DNA from: Methanomicrobiales archaeon
Lineage (GTDB): Archaea; Halobacteriota; Methanomicrobia; Methanomicrobiales; JACTUA01
Length of the DNA stretch: 14,647 nt
Reading direction: 5' to 3'
Assembly: GCA_028678555.1 (NCBI GenBank)
Contig: JAJRDF010000020.1
Coordinates: forward strand, 1-14,647
Under the pieces are notes generated by a model, which saw only the letters and a program-made list of their open reading frames with translations, did not search any database and was not told the origin of the DNA. Below are positions 1-5,262 of this stretch, piece after piece. A program made the position numbers and the translations under genes. Numbering within the stretch: the first letter of the stretch is position 1; every line of letters begins with the position of its first letter.

Positions 1-88
1 ATTGATGGCCACTCACTTCACCTCCCCTGTTCCAGATCCTTCACTCCCCCACCCACCATGGGTGCCCATGAGGGAAATAGGTACGTAT

Positions 89-116
89 CGGGGAAATTCC
101 CCGGATTCCAGGGGAA
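89..116. repeat. Tripartite inverted repeat GGGGAA / TTCCCC / GGGGAA
   Basis: GGGGAA (90-95) is separated by one A from TTCCCC (97-102). An eight-base spacer then leads to a second GGGGAA (111-116). The central TTCCCC can therefore pair with either flank: an almost continuous palindrome to the left, or a 6-bp stem with an 8-base loop to the right. It could be an operator-like palindrome, a terminator remnant or chance. No T-run follows it. Confidence 0.3.
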
Positions 117-382
117 GGAATGGTCCAGAACAGGGATCGCGGCAAGGGTGGGGCCCGGCTCGTGACTGGACGGCTCTCACGCGGAGAGGAAAATCCATCC
201 TTCCAGACCGATCTCCTGCAATCCGATCTCCCTTTCTCCGGGTGCGATCGCGTGTGCCTGCCAGCAGGGCAATTCCGTATGGTGAGCCTTCAACAGGGGT
301 TGGTATTCCGGAAGGGGGCTGCCATCACCTGCACGGTTCCGAAGTGCATTGTTCCCAACCGGGGTCCATCCCCTTCTTCCCA

Positions 383-392
383 CCTATTATCC
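383..392 (+). promoter_or_regulatory. Possible TATA box for the small gene at 415
   Basis: CTATTATC with the AT core at 385-390 is an isolated AT-rich patch in GC-rich DNA. Its centre is about 27 bases upstream of the ATG at 415, which is the usual archaeal TATA-to-start-site distance. If it is used, the transcript would begin at or next to the ATG and be leaderless. This fits the lack of a clear Shine-Dalgarno sequence. The call rests on position and composition only. Confidence 0.25.
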
Positions 393-414
393 CCTCAGGC
401 AACCAAGATACTGT

Positions 415-693
415 ATGAAACAGAAGATCCATGGCCACCTTTACGATACCACCACCGCCATCCTTGTGGCCTCTGAAGAACCCTGGGTGAGCTCACCCGC
501 CTTCCCCCCGGGACTCCGGAAGAAATACCTGTACAGGACGGAATCCTGCCGATTTTTTATCTGTCATAAAACCCACTGGGAGAAGGCCAGGGACTTCATC
601 GAGCCGGTGACCATCGACACTGCCATGAATCTGTTTCACCAGCTGCCGGTGAAGGTCCAGGAGTTCGGCGAGGCGTTCCCTGCTTCCCTGTGA
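415..693 (+). CDS. Small hypothetical protein (92 aa)
   Basis: I do not assign a function. The predicted 92-residue soluble protein begins MKQKIHGHLYDTTTAILVAS. It has a middle segment reading KYLYRTESCRFFICH and then IEPVTIDTAMNLFHQLP. The order of elements is: a short N-terminal 'xHGHLYDT' segment, a variable Pro-rich loop, a 'YLYRT..G/C-R-FF' strand-like segment, and a C-terminal 'EPVT..-A-M' helix. It resembles, from memory, small uncharacterised proteins common in bacteria and archaea that pair a 'LYDTxxA' start with a 'LYxTxxGxYF' core. No membrane segment or signal peptide is visible. The ATG at 415 is chosen because the conserved-looking part starts there. An upstream in-frame ATG at 349 would add 22 Pro-rich residues with no such character. 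No strong Shine-Dalgarno precedes it. It is isolated from the operon by about 370 bases. The single cysteine-containing core does not suggest metal binding. Confidence 0.6.
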   Translation: MKQKIHGHLYDTTTAILVASEEPWVSSPAFPPGLRKKYLYRTESCRFFICHKTHWEKARDFIEPVTIDTAMNLFHQLPVKVQEFGEAFPASL

Positions 694-870
694 GTAGCTA
701 GGTGAAAGACCCTGCCGGGCCGGGTATACGTGCAATAACCGACGTGGCGATCGATCCTCTGCAGTGAAGGCGCCCACGCGGCGGGGATGATGGCAGTCCC
801 CCCTGGAGCGTCTCACTGGTACCGCTCTGGTATGTTCCAATTCCACCTCCCGGTTCCCGGCGACCTCAGC

Positions 871-891
871 GGGAGGGGGAGACCCCCTCCC
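871..891. other. Perfect 9-bp GC hairpin
   Basis: The stem GGGAGGGGG (871-879) is followed by loop AGA (880-882) and the exact complement CCCCCTCCC (883-891). All nine pairs are Watson-Crick and eight of them are G-C, so RNA from either strand would fold very stably. No T-run follows on either strand, so it is not a classic terminator. It lies about 80 bases before the likely tRNA-Ser promoter. Its role is unknown. Confidence 0.6.
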
Positions 892-964
892 CGTGCCTCC
901 CTCCTGAGGATGGCTGTTCCAGGCCAGTTACCATGATCCTCCTGAAATGCCCCGGCCCGGCGTC

Positions 965-978
965 CAAACCCTTATAAT
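965..978 (+). promoter_or_regulatory. Candidate archaeal BRE/TATA element for the tRNA-Ser/rps13 transcript
   Basis: CCAAACC followed by CTTATAAT (971-978) resembles the euryarchaeal arrangement of a purine-rich BRE two bases before a TATA box. A start site about 25 bases downstream would fall near 1000, giving a roughly 60-base leader before the tRNA. A second AT patch, ATATAT at 990-996, is an alternative that would start transcription near 1018. No experimental start is known to me. Confidence 0.4.
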
Positions 979-1060
979 CCCATCCGCCGATATATGAAGC
1001 ACCCTTCGTGGAGCGGTGCCCCCGGGCATCGCGAGTATCGAAAGATGCGGAATTCACTCT

Positions 1061-1145
1061 GTTGAGGTAGCCAAGCCAGGTATGGCGCAGGTTTGCTAAA
1101 CCTGTGTCCCTTTGGGACTCGGGGGTTCAAATCCCTCCCTCAGCG
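1061..1145 (+). tRNA. tRNA-Ser (anticodon GCU)
   Basis: A full type II cloverleaf can be drawn. The acceptor stem is GTTGAGG (1061-1067) with CCTCAGC (1138-1144) and discriminator G1145. The D stem is GCCA/TGGC, with GG in the loop. The anticodon stem CAGGT/ACCTG encloses the loop TTGCTAA, giving anticodon GCT for AGC/AGU serine codons. A long variable arm (TCCC TTT GGGA) is typical of tRNA-Ser. The T stem GGGGG/CCCTC encloses the loop TTCAAAT. CCA is not encoded and no intron is seen. It lies 33 bases before the rps13 start on the same strand, so it is probably the first element of the ribosomal transcript. Confidence 0.93.
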
Positions 1146-1178
1146 CTTGAGAGGATTTCCAGGGAGAGGGGAGATCGG

Positions 1179-1760
1179 ATGGACAAGCAACAGGGAAAAC
1201 CGGAAAAGGGTAAGCCGGAACAGGGCAGGCCGGAGAAGGCGGCGAAGCCGGAGAAAGGAAAGCCCGAACAGCCGAAGGCGGAGGCGAAGCCCGAGGTGGA
1301 CAAGGATCTCAAGTACTTTGTCCGGATGCGCAACACCGACCTGGACGGCACCAAGTCGGTGCACATCTCCCTCACCAAGATCGAGGGAATCGGGCGGGCC
1401 ACCGCACGGGTCATTGCCCGCCTTGCCAACGTCGACCCGCTGGCCCTCATGGGCAAGATCCCGGACGCGGATGCAGACCGGCTGAGAAAGGTGGTGGAGG
1501 CCTACGGCCCCCAGGTGCCCCGGTGGATGCTGAACCGGCCCGCGGATATCTACACGGGCGAGGGCAAGCACCTGATGGGCACCGACGTGATCATCACCCG
1601 GGACGACGACGTGAACCGGATGCGCAAGATCCGGTGCTACCGCGGTATCCGCCACGAGACAGGCCAGAAGGTCAGGGGCCAGAGGACCAAGTCCACGGGC
1701 CGCACGGGCACGACCGTGGGGGTCAGGAAGACGAAGGAGTCACAGGTGTCAAAGGGGTGA
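1179..1760 (+). CDS. rps13: 30S ribosomal protein S13 (uS13) with Lys/Pro/Glu-rich N-terminal extension
   Basis: uS13 sits in the head of the small subunit, contacting the P-site tRNA and uS19/large-subunit bridge proteins. The predicted product is 193 residues, against roughly 150 for most archaeal uS13. The core starts near residue 42 (DLKYFVRMRNTDLDG) and shows the helix-two-turn-helix segment around IEGIGRATARVIARL and the basic C-terminal tail (RCYRGIRHETGQKVRGQRTK) that is diagnostic of the family. The extra 40 residues are built from Lys, Pro, Glu and Gly, with KPEKGKPEQ present exactly at residues 7-15 and 23-31. ATG 1179 is chosen because a purine-rich GGGAGAGGGGAG lies just upstream. 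An earlier in-frame ATG lies inside the tRNA gene. It is the first protein of the ribosomal cluster, with rps4 starting 9 bases after its stop. Confidence 0.96.
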   Translation: MDKQQGKPEKGKPEQGRPEKAAKPEKGKPEQPKAEAKPEVDKDLKYFVRMRNTDLDGTKSVHISLTKIEGIGRATARVIARLANVDPLALMGKIPDADADRLRKVVEAYGPQVPRWMLNRPADIYTGEGKHLMGTDVIITRDDDVNRMRKIRCYRGIRHETGQKVRGQRTKSTGRTGTTVGVRKTKESQVSKG

Positions 1761-1769
1761 GGTGGTAGC

Positions 1770-2315
1770 ATGGGATACCCGGGCAAGAACCACAAGCGGT
1801 ACGAGCGGCCGACCCGCAAGTGGGAGAAGAGCCGCCTCCAGGAGGAGGCAGGCATCATCGTGGAGTATGGCCTCCGGAACAAGCGGGAGCTCTGGCGGAC
1901 CCAGAACATGCTGCGCAACCACCGGCGAGGCGCACGGGCGATCCTGGCCATGACGTCAGGCGGGGCCAGCGTCGAGCAGGTGATGCTGCGCAAGAAACAG
2001 CTCCTGGAGCACCTGGAGCGGATGGGCATGCTGGGCGGGGATGCCGACATTGGCCAGATCCTTGCGCTGAAGGTGCAGCAGCAGCTGGAGCGGCGCCTCC
2101 AGACCATCGTGTACCGGAAGGGCCTGGCACGGTCACCCAAGCAGGCCCGCCAGTTCATCACCCACGGGCACATCGCCATCAACGGGAGGAAGGTGACCAT
2201 TCCGGGCTACCTGGTCTCGCGGGCGGAGGAGGCCGGGGTGCAGTACGCACCCCACTCCCCCATCCAGAACGAGGTCCACCCCGAGCGGGCGCGGATCGCC
2301 AAGGTGGGGAGGTGA
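1770..2315 (+). CDS. rps4: 30S ribosomal protein S4 (uS4)
   Basis: A primary 16S rRNA-binding protein that nucleates assembly of the small-subunit body. The 181 residues match the usual archaeal length. The N-terminal half is basic and helical and begins MGYPGKNHKRYERPTRKWEK, the archaeal form without the bacterial zinc cluster. The S4 RNA-binding domain covers about residues 104-165 (ERRLQTIVYRKGLARSPKQA, then FITHGHIAINGRKVTIPGYLV). The start is set by a GAGGTGG sequence that overlaps the rps13 stop region, 9 bases after the previous gene. Order rps13-rps4-rps11-rpoD is the standard archaeal alpha-like operon. Translation is probably coupled to its neighbours. Confidence 0.97.
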   Translation: MGYPGKNHKRYERPTRKWEKSRLQEEAGIIVEYGLRNKRELWRTQNMLRNHRRGARAILAMTSGGASVEQVMLRKKQLLEHLERMGMLGGDADIGQILALKVQQQLERRLQTIVYRKGLARSPKQARQFITHGHIAINGRKVTIPGYLVSRAEEAGVQYAPHSPIQNEVHPERARIAKVGR

Positions 2316-2321
2316 GGAGAG

Positions 2322-2717
2322 ATGGCAGGTGAGAAGGAGAAGTGGGGCATCGCCCATATCTTTGCCTCGTTCAACAACACGATCATCACCATCACCGACC
2401 TGACAGGCGGCGAGACGGTGACCAAGTCCAGCGGCGGCATGGTGGTGAAACAGGACCGGAACGAGTCCTCCCCCTACGCGGCCATGCAGATGGCCTCCAA
2501 CGTGGCTATTGCCGCCATGGAGAAGGGGATCGTCGGCGTGCATGTGAAGGTCAGGGCCCCGGGCCGGGGCAAACAGCGATCCCCGGGCCCCGGAGCCCAG
2601 GCCGCCATCCGGGCGCTGGCCCGGGCCGGGATGCGGATCGGCAGGATCGAGGACGTGACCCCGGTCCCGCACGACAGCTGCCGGCCCAAGGGCGGCAGGC
2701 GCGGCAGGAGAGTCTGA
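2322..2717 (+). CDS. rps11: 30S ribosomal protein S11 (uS11)
   Basis: A small-subunit platform protein at the mRNA exit/E-site region. The 131-residue product has the family core: WGIAHIFASFNNTIITITDLTG near the N-terminus, then SSGGMVVKQDRNESSPYAAM and the helix that follows. The conserved C-terminal end is GRIEDVTPVPHDSCRPKGGR followed by an Arg-rich tail. Length is typical of archaea. It begins 6 bases after the rps4 stop, with GAGGAGAG as ribosome-binding sequence. Its stop codon is immediately followed by the rpoD ATG, so the two are tightly coupled. Confidence 0.97.
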   Translation: MAGEKEKWGIAHIFASFNNTIITITDLTGGETVTKSSGGMVVKQDRNESSPYAAMQMASNVAIAAMEKGIVGVHVKVRAPGRGKQRSPGPGAQAAIRALARAGMRIGRIEDVTPVPHDSCRPKGGRRGRRV

Positions 2718-3560
2718 ATGGAACTCGCCATGGGCAGGATCGACGACACATCCGGCCGGTTCATCCTGTCGGGCTGCACCCCTGCCTTTGCCAACTCGTT
2801 CCGGAGGGAGATGATCGGAGGCGTCGCCAAGCTGGCCATCGAGGACGTGAAGATCTACGACAACACCTCGGCCCTCTTCGACGAGATGCTGGCCCACCGG
2901 CTGGGCCTGATCCCGCTGCGGACGGAGCGGTCGGTGCACGTGCCGGCGGCGGAATGCGCCTGTGAAGGTGTGGGCTGCCCTGCCTGCACGGCGATCTATA
3001 CCCTCTCCGTTGAGGGGCCCCGGATGGTCACCTCCGGCGACCTGATCCCCCAGGATCCATCCACCGGACCCGTGGACGACCGGATCCCCATCGTGAAGCT
3101 GACCCAGGACCAGAAGGTGGTCCTGGAGGCGAAGGCCGTGATGGCCACCGGGCGGCAGCATGCCAAGTGGCAGCCCACCCTGACCTGCGGATACAAGAAC
3201 TACCCGGTCATCACGATGGACGAACACTGCGACGGCTGCGGCATGTGCGTGGAGGAGTGCCCCCGCGGGGTGCTTGCGGTGCGGAACGAAAAGGTGAGCG
3301 TGGTGAAGACCCGTCTGGAGGACTGCTCTCTCTGCCGGCTCTGCGAGCGGAAGTGCTTCGAGGAGAGTATCGGGGGCGAATCCTCCATCCGGGTCACCCC
3401 CGATGAGACCCGGTTCGTCTTCCAGGTGGAGAGCGACGGGTCGCTCGCGGTGCTGGAGATCGTGGAGACGGCGCTCCGCCACCTGAAACAGAAGGCACTG
3501 GATCTCGAGACGATCCTCTCGGAAGTATCAGAAGGTGAATCCCATGCAGCGACGTCGTGA
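2718..3560 (+). CDS. rpoD: DNA-directed RNA polymerase subunit D (Rpo3), with two ferredoxin-like cysteine clusters
   Basis: Rpo3 is the alpha/Rpb3-like assembly subunit of archaeal RNA polymerase and pairs with Rpo11. It has 280 residues. The dimerisation domain is split by an inserted domain. RFILSGCTPAFANSFRREM lies near residues 14-32, and HRLGLIPLRTE follows near 60-70. A CxC-x4-CxxC motif (Cys80, 82, 87, 90) resembles the Rpb3 zinc loop. Two [4Fe-4S]-type motifs follow: Cys171/174/177/181 (CxxCxxCxxxCP) and Cys203/206/209/213. The C-terminal part (FVFQVESDGSLAVLEIVETAL) completes the dimerisation fold. Iron-sulfur clusters are known in Rpo3 of several archaea including Methanosarcina. 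The start at 2718 directly follows the rps11 stop and has AGGAGAG upstream. Met5 (2730) is a possible alternative. The 3' end overlaps rpl18e by 17 bases. Confidence 0.97.
   Translation: MELAMGRIDDTSGRFILSGCTPAFANSFRREMIGGVAKLAIEDVKIYDNTSALFDEMLAHRLGLIPLRTERSVHVPAAECACEGVGCPACTAIYTLSVEGPRMVTSGDLIPQDPSTGPVDDRIPIVKLTQDQKVVLEAKAVMATGRQHAKWQPTLTCGYKNYPVITMDEHCDGCGMCVEECPRGVLAVRNEKVSVVKTRLEDCSLCRLCERKCFEESIGGESSIRVTPDETRFVFQVESDGSLAVLEIVETALRHLKQKALDLETILSEVSEGESHAATS
3531..3538 (+). promoter_or_regulatory. Shine-Dalgarno deciding the rpl18e start
   Basis: GAAGGTGA inside the end of rpoD lies five bases before ATG 3544. It contains the GTG (3535) that could be read as an earlier start. The spacing makes 3544 the likely initiation codon and the GTG part of the ribosome-binding site. 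Confidence 0.7.
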
Positions 3561-3909
3561 TAAGTCGAACCCGCGCCTCACTCTCCTCATCTCGAGGCTG
3601 AAGGAGGCCTCCCGGACCAACGAGGCGGGGATCTGGCGCGAGATCGCCTCGCGCCTGGAGTCCCCCCGCAGGAACTACGCCGAGGTGAACATCAGCAAGA
3701 TCAACCGGTACGCCGGCGACGGCGAGACGATCCTCGTGCCCGGGAAGGTCCTGGGGACGGGGGTCCTGGAACAGCCGGTGGTCGTGGCTGCGCTGAACTT
3801 CTCGGGGAGTGCCCAGTCGAAGATCACGAACGCCAAGGGCTCGTGCATGACCATTGAGGAGCTTCTGGCCAAGAACCCGACGGGGAGCCGGGTCAGGATC
3901 CTGAGGTGA
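3544..3909 (+). CDS. rpl18e: 50S ribosomal protein L18e (eL18)
   Basis: A large-subunit protein of the archaeal/eukaryotic eL18 family, structurally related to uL15. It has 121 residues, typical for archaea. It starts MQRRRDKSNPRLTLLISRLK, with the conserved middle YAEVNISKINRY and then DGETILVPGKVLGTG. The end carries the typical SGSAQSKITNAKGSCMTIEE and a GSRVRIL tail. ATG 3544 lies within the last codons of rpoD, giving a 17-base overlap and probable translational coupling. The gene order rpoD-rpl18e-rpl13-rps9 is conserved in euryarchaea. Confidence 0.96.
   Translation: MQRRRDKSNPRLTLLISRLKEASRTNEAGIWREIASRLESPRRNYAEVNISKINRYAGDGETILVPGKVLGTGVLEQPVVVAALNFSGSAQSKITNAKGSCMTIEELLAKNPTGSRVRILR
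3903..3909 (+). promoter_or_regulatory. Shine-Dalgarno of rpl13 overlapping the rpl18e stop
   Basis: GAGGTGA contains the TGA stop of rpl18e (3907-3909) and lies five bases before ATG 3915. This favours 3915 over the in-frame GTG at 3906, which is itself part of the motif. Confidence 0.7.
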
Positions 3910-3914
3910 CGTCC

Positions 3915-4343
3915 ATGGCAGTCGTGGTGAATGCAGAGGGGATGATCCTGGGCCGGATGGCGAGCCTCCTCGCCCACCGGCTCATGGCGGGGGAGGAGAT
4001 CGCGGTGGTGAACGCGGAGAAGGCGGTGATCTCGGGGACGAAGGCCCGGGTCTTTGCAATCTACGAAAAGAAGCGCAGCCGCGGTTCCCGGGAGGGCGGC
4101 CCGTTCTTCCCCCGGCGGCCCGACCACCTGGTGAAGCGGACGATCCGGGGGATGCTCCCGTACAAGCGCGAGCCGGGCAGGGAGGCGTTCCACCGGGTGA
4201 AGGTGTACGTGGGGGTTCCGCCGGAGTTTGCGGGGAAGGAGATGGAGAGCTTCCCGGAGGCGCACGTCTCCCGGCTCTCCTCCCCCCGGTATGTGACGGT
4301 GGGTGCCGTGAGCACGTTCATGGGAGCCAAGTACGGGAAGTGA
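3915..4343 (+). CDS. rpl13: 50S ribosomal protein L13 (uL13)
   Basis: An early-assembly large-subunit protein. The 142-residue product begins MAVVVNAEGMILGRMASLLA, the usual uL13 start in which 'V(I/V)xAxGxxLGRxAS' leads the fold. It continues with EEIAVVNAEKAVISG. The archaeal-type middle has RRPDHLVKRTIRGMLPYKREPGR, which corresponds to the conserved 'RGMLP' rRNA-binding loop. The C-terminus ends VGAVSTFMGAKYGK. The length suits archaea. It lies 5 bases after rpl18e and 4 bases before rps9. Confidence 0.97.
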   Translation: MAVVVNAEGMILGRMASLLAHRLMAGEEIAVVNAEKAVISGTKARVFAIYEKKRSRGSREGGPFFPRRPDHLVKRTIRGMLPYKREPGREAFHRVKVYVGVPPEFAGKEMESFPEAHVSRLSSPRYVTVGAVSTFMGAKYGK

Positions 4344-4347
4344 TCAC

Positions 4348-4749
4348 GTGGACAAGATCATCAACACCAGCGGAAAGCGCAAGACGGCGGTGGCAAGGGC
4401 CACCCTGAGGACCGGAAAGGGGCGGATCCGGATCAACACCGTGCCCCTGGAGATCTACTCCACCGAGCTGGTCCGGATGAAGATCTCGGAGCCCCTCATG
4501 CTCCTCCCCGGCGCCCTGGAAGACGTCGATGTCTCCATCGACGTCCGGGGCGGGGGGGTCATGGGGCAGGCGGAGGCGATCCGGACGGCCCTCGGGCGGG
4601 GGATCCTGGCCTGGCACAATGATCCGAAGATCAAGGAGATGTACCTGGGCTACGACCGGACGCTCCTCGTCAACGATTCGCGGCAGAAGGAGAAGAAGAA
4701 GCCCCACGGCCGCGGAGCAAGGAAGAAGTTCCAAAAGTCTTATCGGTAG
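4348..4749 (+). CDS. rps9: 30S ribosomal protein S9 (uS9)
   Basis: A small-subunit head protein whose C-terminal tail reaches the P-site tRNA anticodon. The product is 133 residues. It begins with a GTG codon, preceded by GGAAGTGA that includes the rpl13 stop. The N-terminal INTSGKRKTAVARATLRTGKG matches the family's 'GxRKtAvArA' segment. GGGVMGQAEAIRTALGRG in the middle is the second signature. The end, KKPHGRGARKKFQKSYR, is the conserved tail including 'QKSYR'. No other start gives the conserved N-terminus. It is followed after 32 bases by rpoN. Confidence 0.97.
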   Translation: MDKIINTSGKRKTAVARATLRTGKGRIRINTVPLEIYSTELVRMKISEPLMLLPGALEDVDVSIDVRGGGVMGQAEAIRTALGRGILAWHNDPKIKEMYLGYDRTLLVNDSRQKEKKKPHGRGARKKFQKSYR

Positions 4750-4781
4750 GACAGGAAAATGATCGTGAGAGTTCGGTGGAC

Positions 4782-4970
4782 ATGATACCCGTACGGTGCT
4801 TTACCTGTGGGAAGGTCATCTCCACGGTGTGGGAAGACTTCAAGAAGCGGCGGGACGCCGGGGAGGACCCCGGCACCATCCTCACCGATCTCGGTGTGCA
4901 GCGGTACTGCTGTCGCCGGATGCTGCTGACGCACAAGGAGATCATCGACGATCTCAATCCGTACCAGTGA
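4782..4970 (+). CDS. rpoN: DNA-directed RNA polymerase subunit N (Rpo10)
   Basis: A small zinc-binding RNA polymerase subunit, homologous to eukaryotic Rpb10, that supports assembly of the Rpo3/Rpo11 platform. It has 62 residues. MIPVRCFTCGKVI is the nearly invariant start, with the first Cys pair at 6 and 9 and the second adjacent pair Cys43-Cys44 (RYCCRRM), together the Rpb10 zinc site. It ends DDLNPYQ. ATG 4782 is preferred over the in-frame GTG at 4776 because archaeal Rpo10 proteins begin MIPVRC. Its TGA (4968-4970) is followed with no gap by the first base of tRNA-Pro. Confidence 0.96.
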   Translation: MIPVRCFTCGKVISTVWEDFKKRRDAGEDPGTILTDLGVQRYCCRRMLLTHKEIIDDLNPYQ

Positions 4971-5045
4971 GGGGTCGTGGGGTAGCCTGGACCATCCTAC
5001 GGCGTTCGGGATGCTGTGACCTGAGTTCGAATCTCAGCGACCCCA
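4971..5045 (+). tRNA. tRNA-Pro (anticodon CGG)
   Basis: A 75-base cloverleaf. The acceptor stem GGGGTCG (4971-4977) pairs with CGACCCC (5038-5044), with discriminator A5045. The D stem is GGGT/ATCC, with GG in the loop. The anticodon stem CGGCG/TGCTG (two G-U pairs) encloses TTCGGGA, giving anticodon CGG for proline CCG codons. The T stem CTGAG/CTCAG encloses TTCGAAT. CCA is not encoded and no intron is seen. It is embedded between rpoN and rpoK on the same strand and begins directly after the rpoN stop codon, so it must be excised from the operon mRNA. Confidence 0.92.
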
Positions 5046-5082
5046 TCTAGGGAGAAGACTGTAACATTTTCGGGGGCGGAAG

Positions 5083-5262
5083 ATGGAAGCGTATACGCGG
5101 TATGAGCGGGCGCGGATCATCGGTGCGAGAGCACTGCAGATCTCGATGGGCGCGCCGGTGCTCGTGAAAACCTCGCGGATCGATCCACTGGAGATCGCCA
5201 TTGAGGAGTTCACGGCAGAGAGGATCCCCATCACAGTAAAGCGGAAGGTGGGGTCGCAATGA
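5083..5262 (+). CDS. rpoK: DNA-directed RNA polymerase subunit K (Rpo6)
   Basis: The archaeal Rpb6/omega homologue, which clamps the largest polymerase subunit. The product is only 59 residues: MEAYTRYERARIIGARALQI, then MGAPVLVKTSRIDPLEIAIE and a tail ending ITVKRKVGSQ. The 'TRYERARIIGARALQI' and 'DPLxIAxxEF' segments are the Rpb6/omega signature. It lacks the acidic N-terminal tail of eukaryotic Rpb6, as archaeal forms do. It lies 37 bases after tRNA-Pro, with GGGGGCGGAAG before the ATG. Its TGA overlaps the eno start in ATGA (5259-5262). Context rpoN-rpoK-eno-rps2 is the classic euryarchaeal order. Confidence 0.95.
   Translation: MEAYTRYERARIIGARALQISMGAPVLVKTSRIDPLEIAIEEFTAERIPITVKRKVGSQ

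Larger units (their letters stand above)
1..414. other. Non-coding or unassigned leader stretch
   Basis: No convincing gene is seen in these 414 bases. The open frames here, on both strands, have unstructured Pro/Ser/Arg-rich translations with no recognisable motif and overlap one another. Base composition is visibly less GC-rich than the operon that starts at 1061. It holds a palindromic GGGGAA/TTCCCC cluster (89-116) and a small inverted repeat, ATGGGTGCCCAT (58-69). A TATTAT at 385-390 lies about 27 bases before the start of the small gene at 415. The stretch may contain the 3' end and terminator of a gene to the left of the window, but this is not demonstrated. Confidence 0.5.
694..1060. 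other. Intergenic region upstream of the tRNA-Ser/ribosomal cluster
   Basis: About 370 bases without a credible gene. The reverse-strand open frames here lack recognisable motifs. The region contains a perfect 9-bp hairpin (871-891) and two AT-rich patches (971-978 and 990-996) that stand out in GC-rich surroundings. These are the best promoter candidates for the cluster that begins with tRNA-Ser. No tRNA cloverleaf or other RNA I could recognise was found between 694 and 1060. Confidence 0.5.

Noticed and set aside
493..846. Minus-strand 117-residue frame
   Set aside because: It overlaps the more plausible plus-strand small gene and has an Arg/Pro/His-rich translation without recognisable features.
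1017..1028. Small inverted repeat TGCCC/GGGCA
   Set aside because: Only two bases would remain in the loop and no other signal supports a function.
866..1057. Minus-strand 63-residue frame upstream of tRNA-Ser
   Set aside because: No motif; it overlaps the likely promoter region of the plus-strand cluster.
2133..3482. Minus-strand open frame of 449 residues opposite rps4-rpoD
   Set aside because: A shadow of well-conserved genes on the plus strand, with composition typical of antisense GC-rich DNA.
4971..5045. Intron in tRNA-Pro
   Set aside because: An initial folding gave an 11-base anticodon loop, but shifting the acceptor stem to GGGGTCG gives a standard 7-base loop with anticodon CGG, so no intron is needed.
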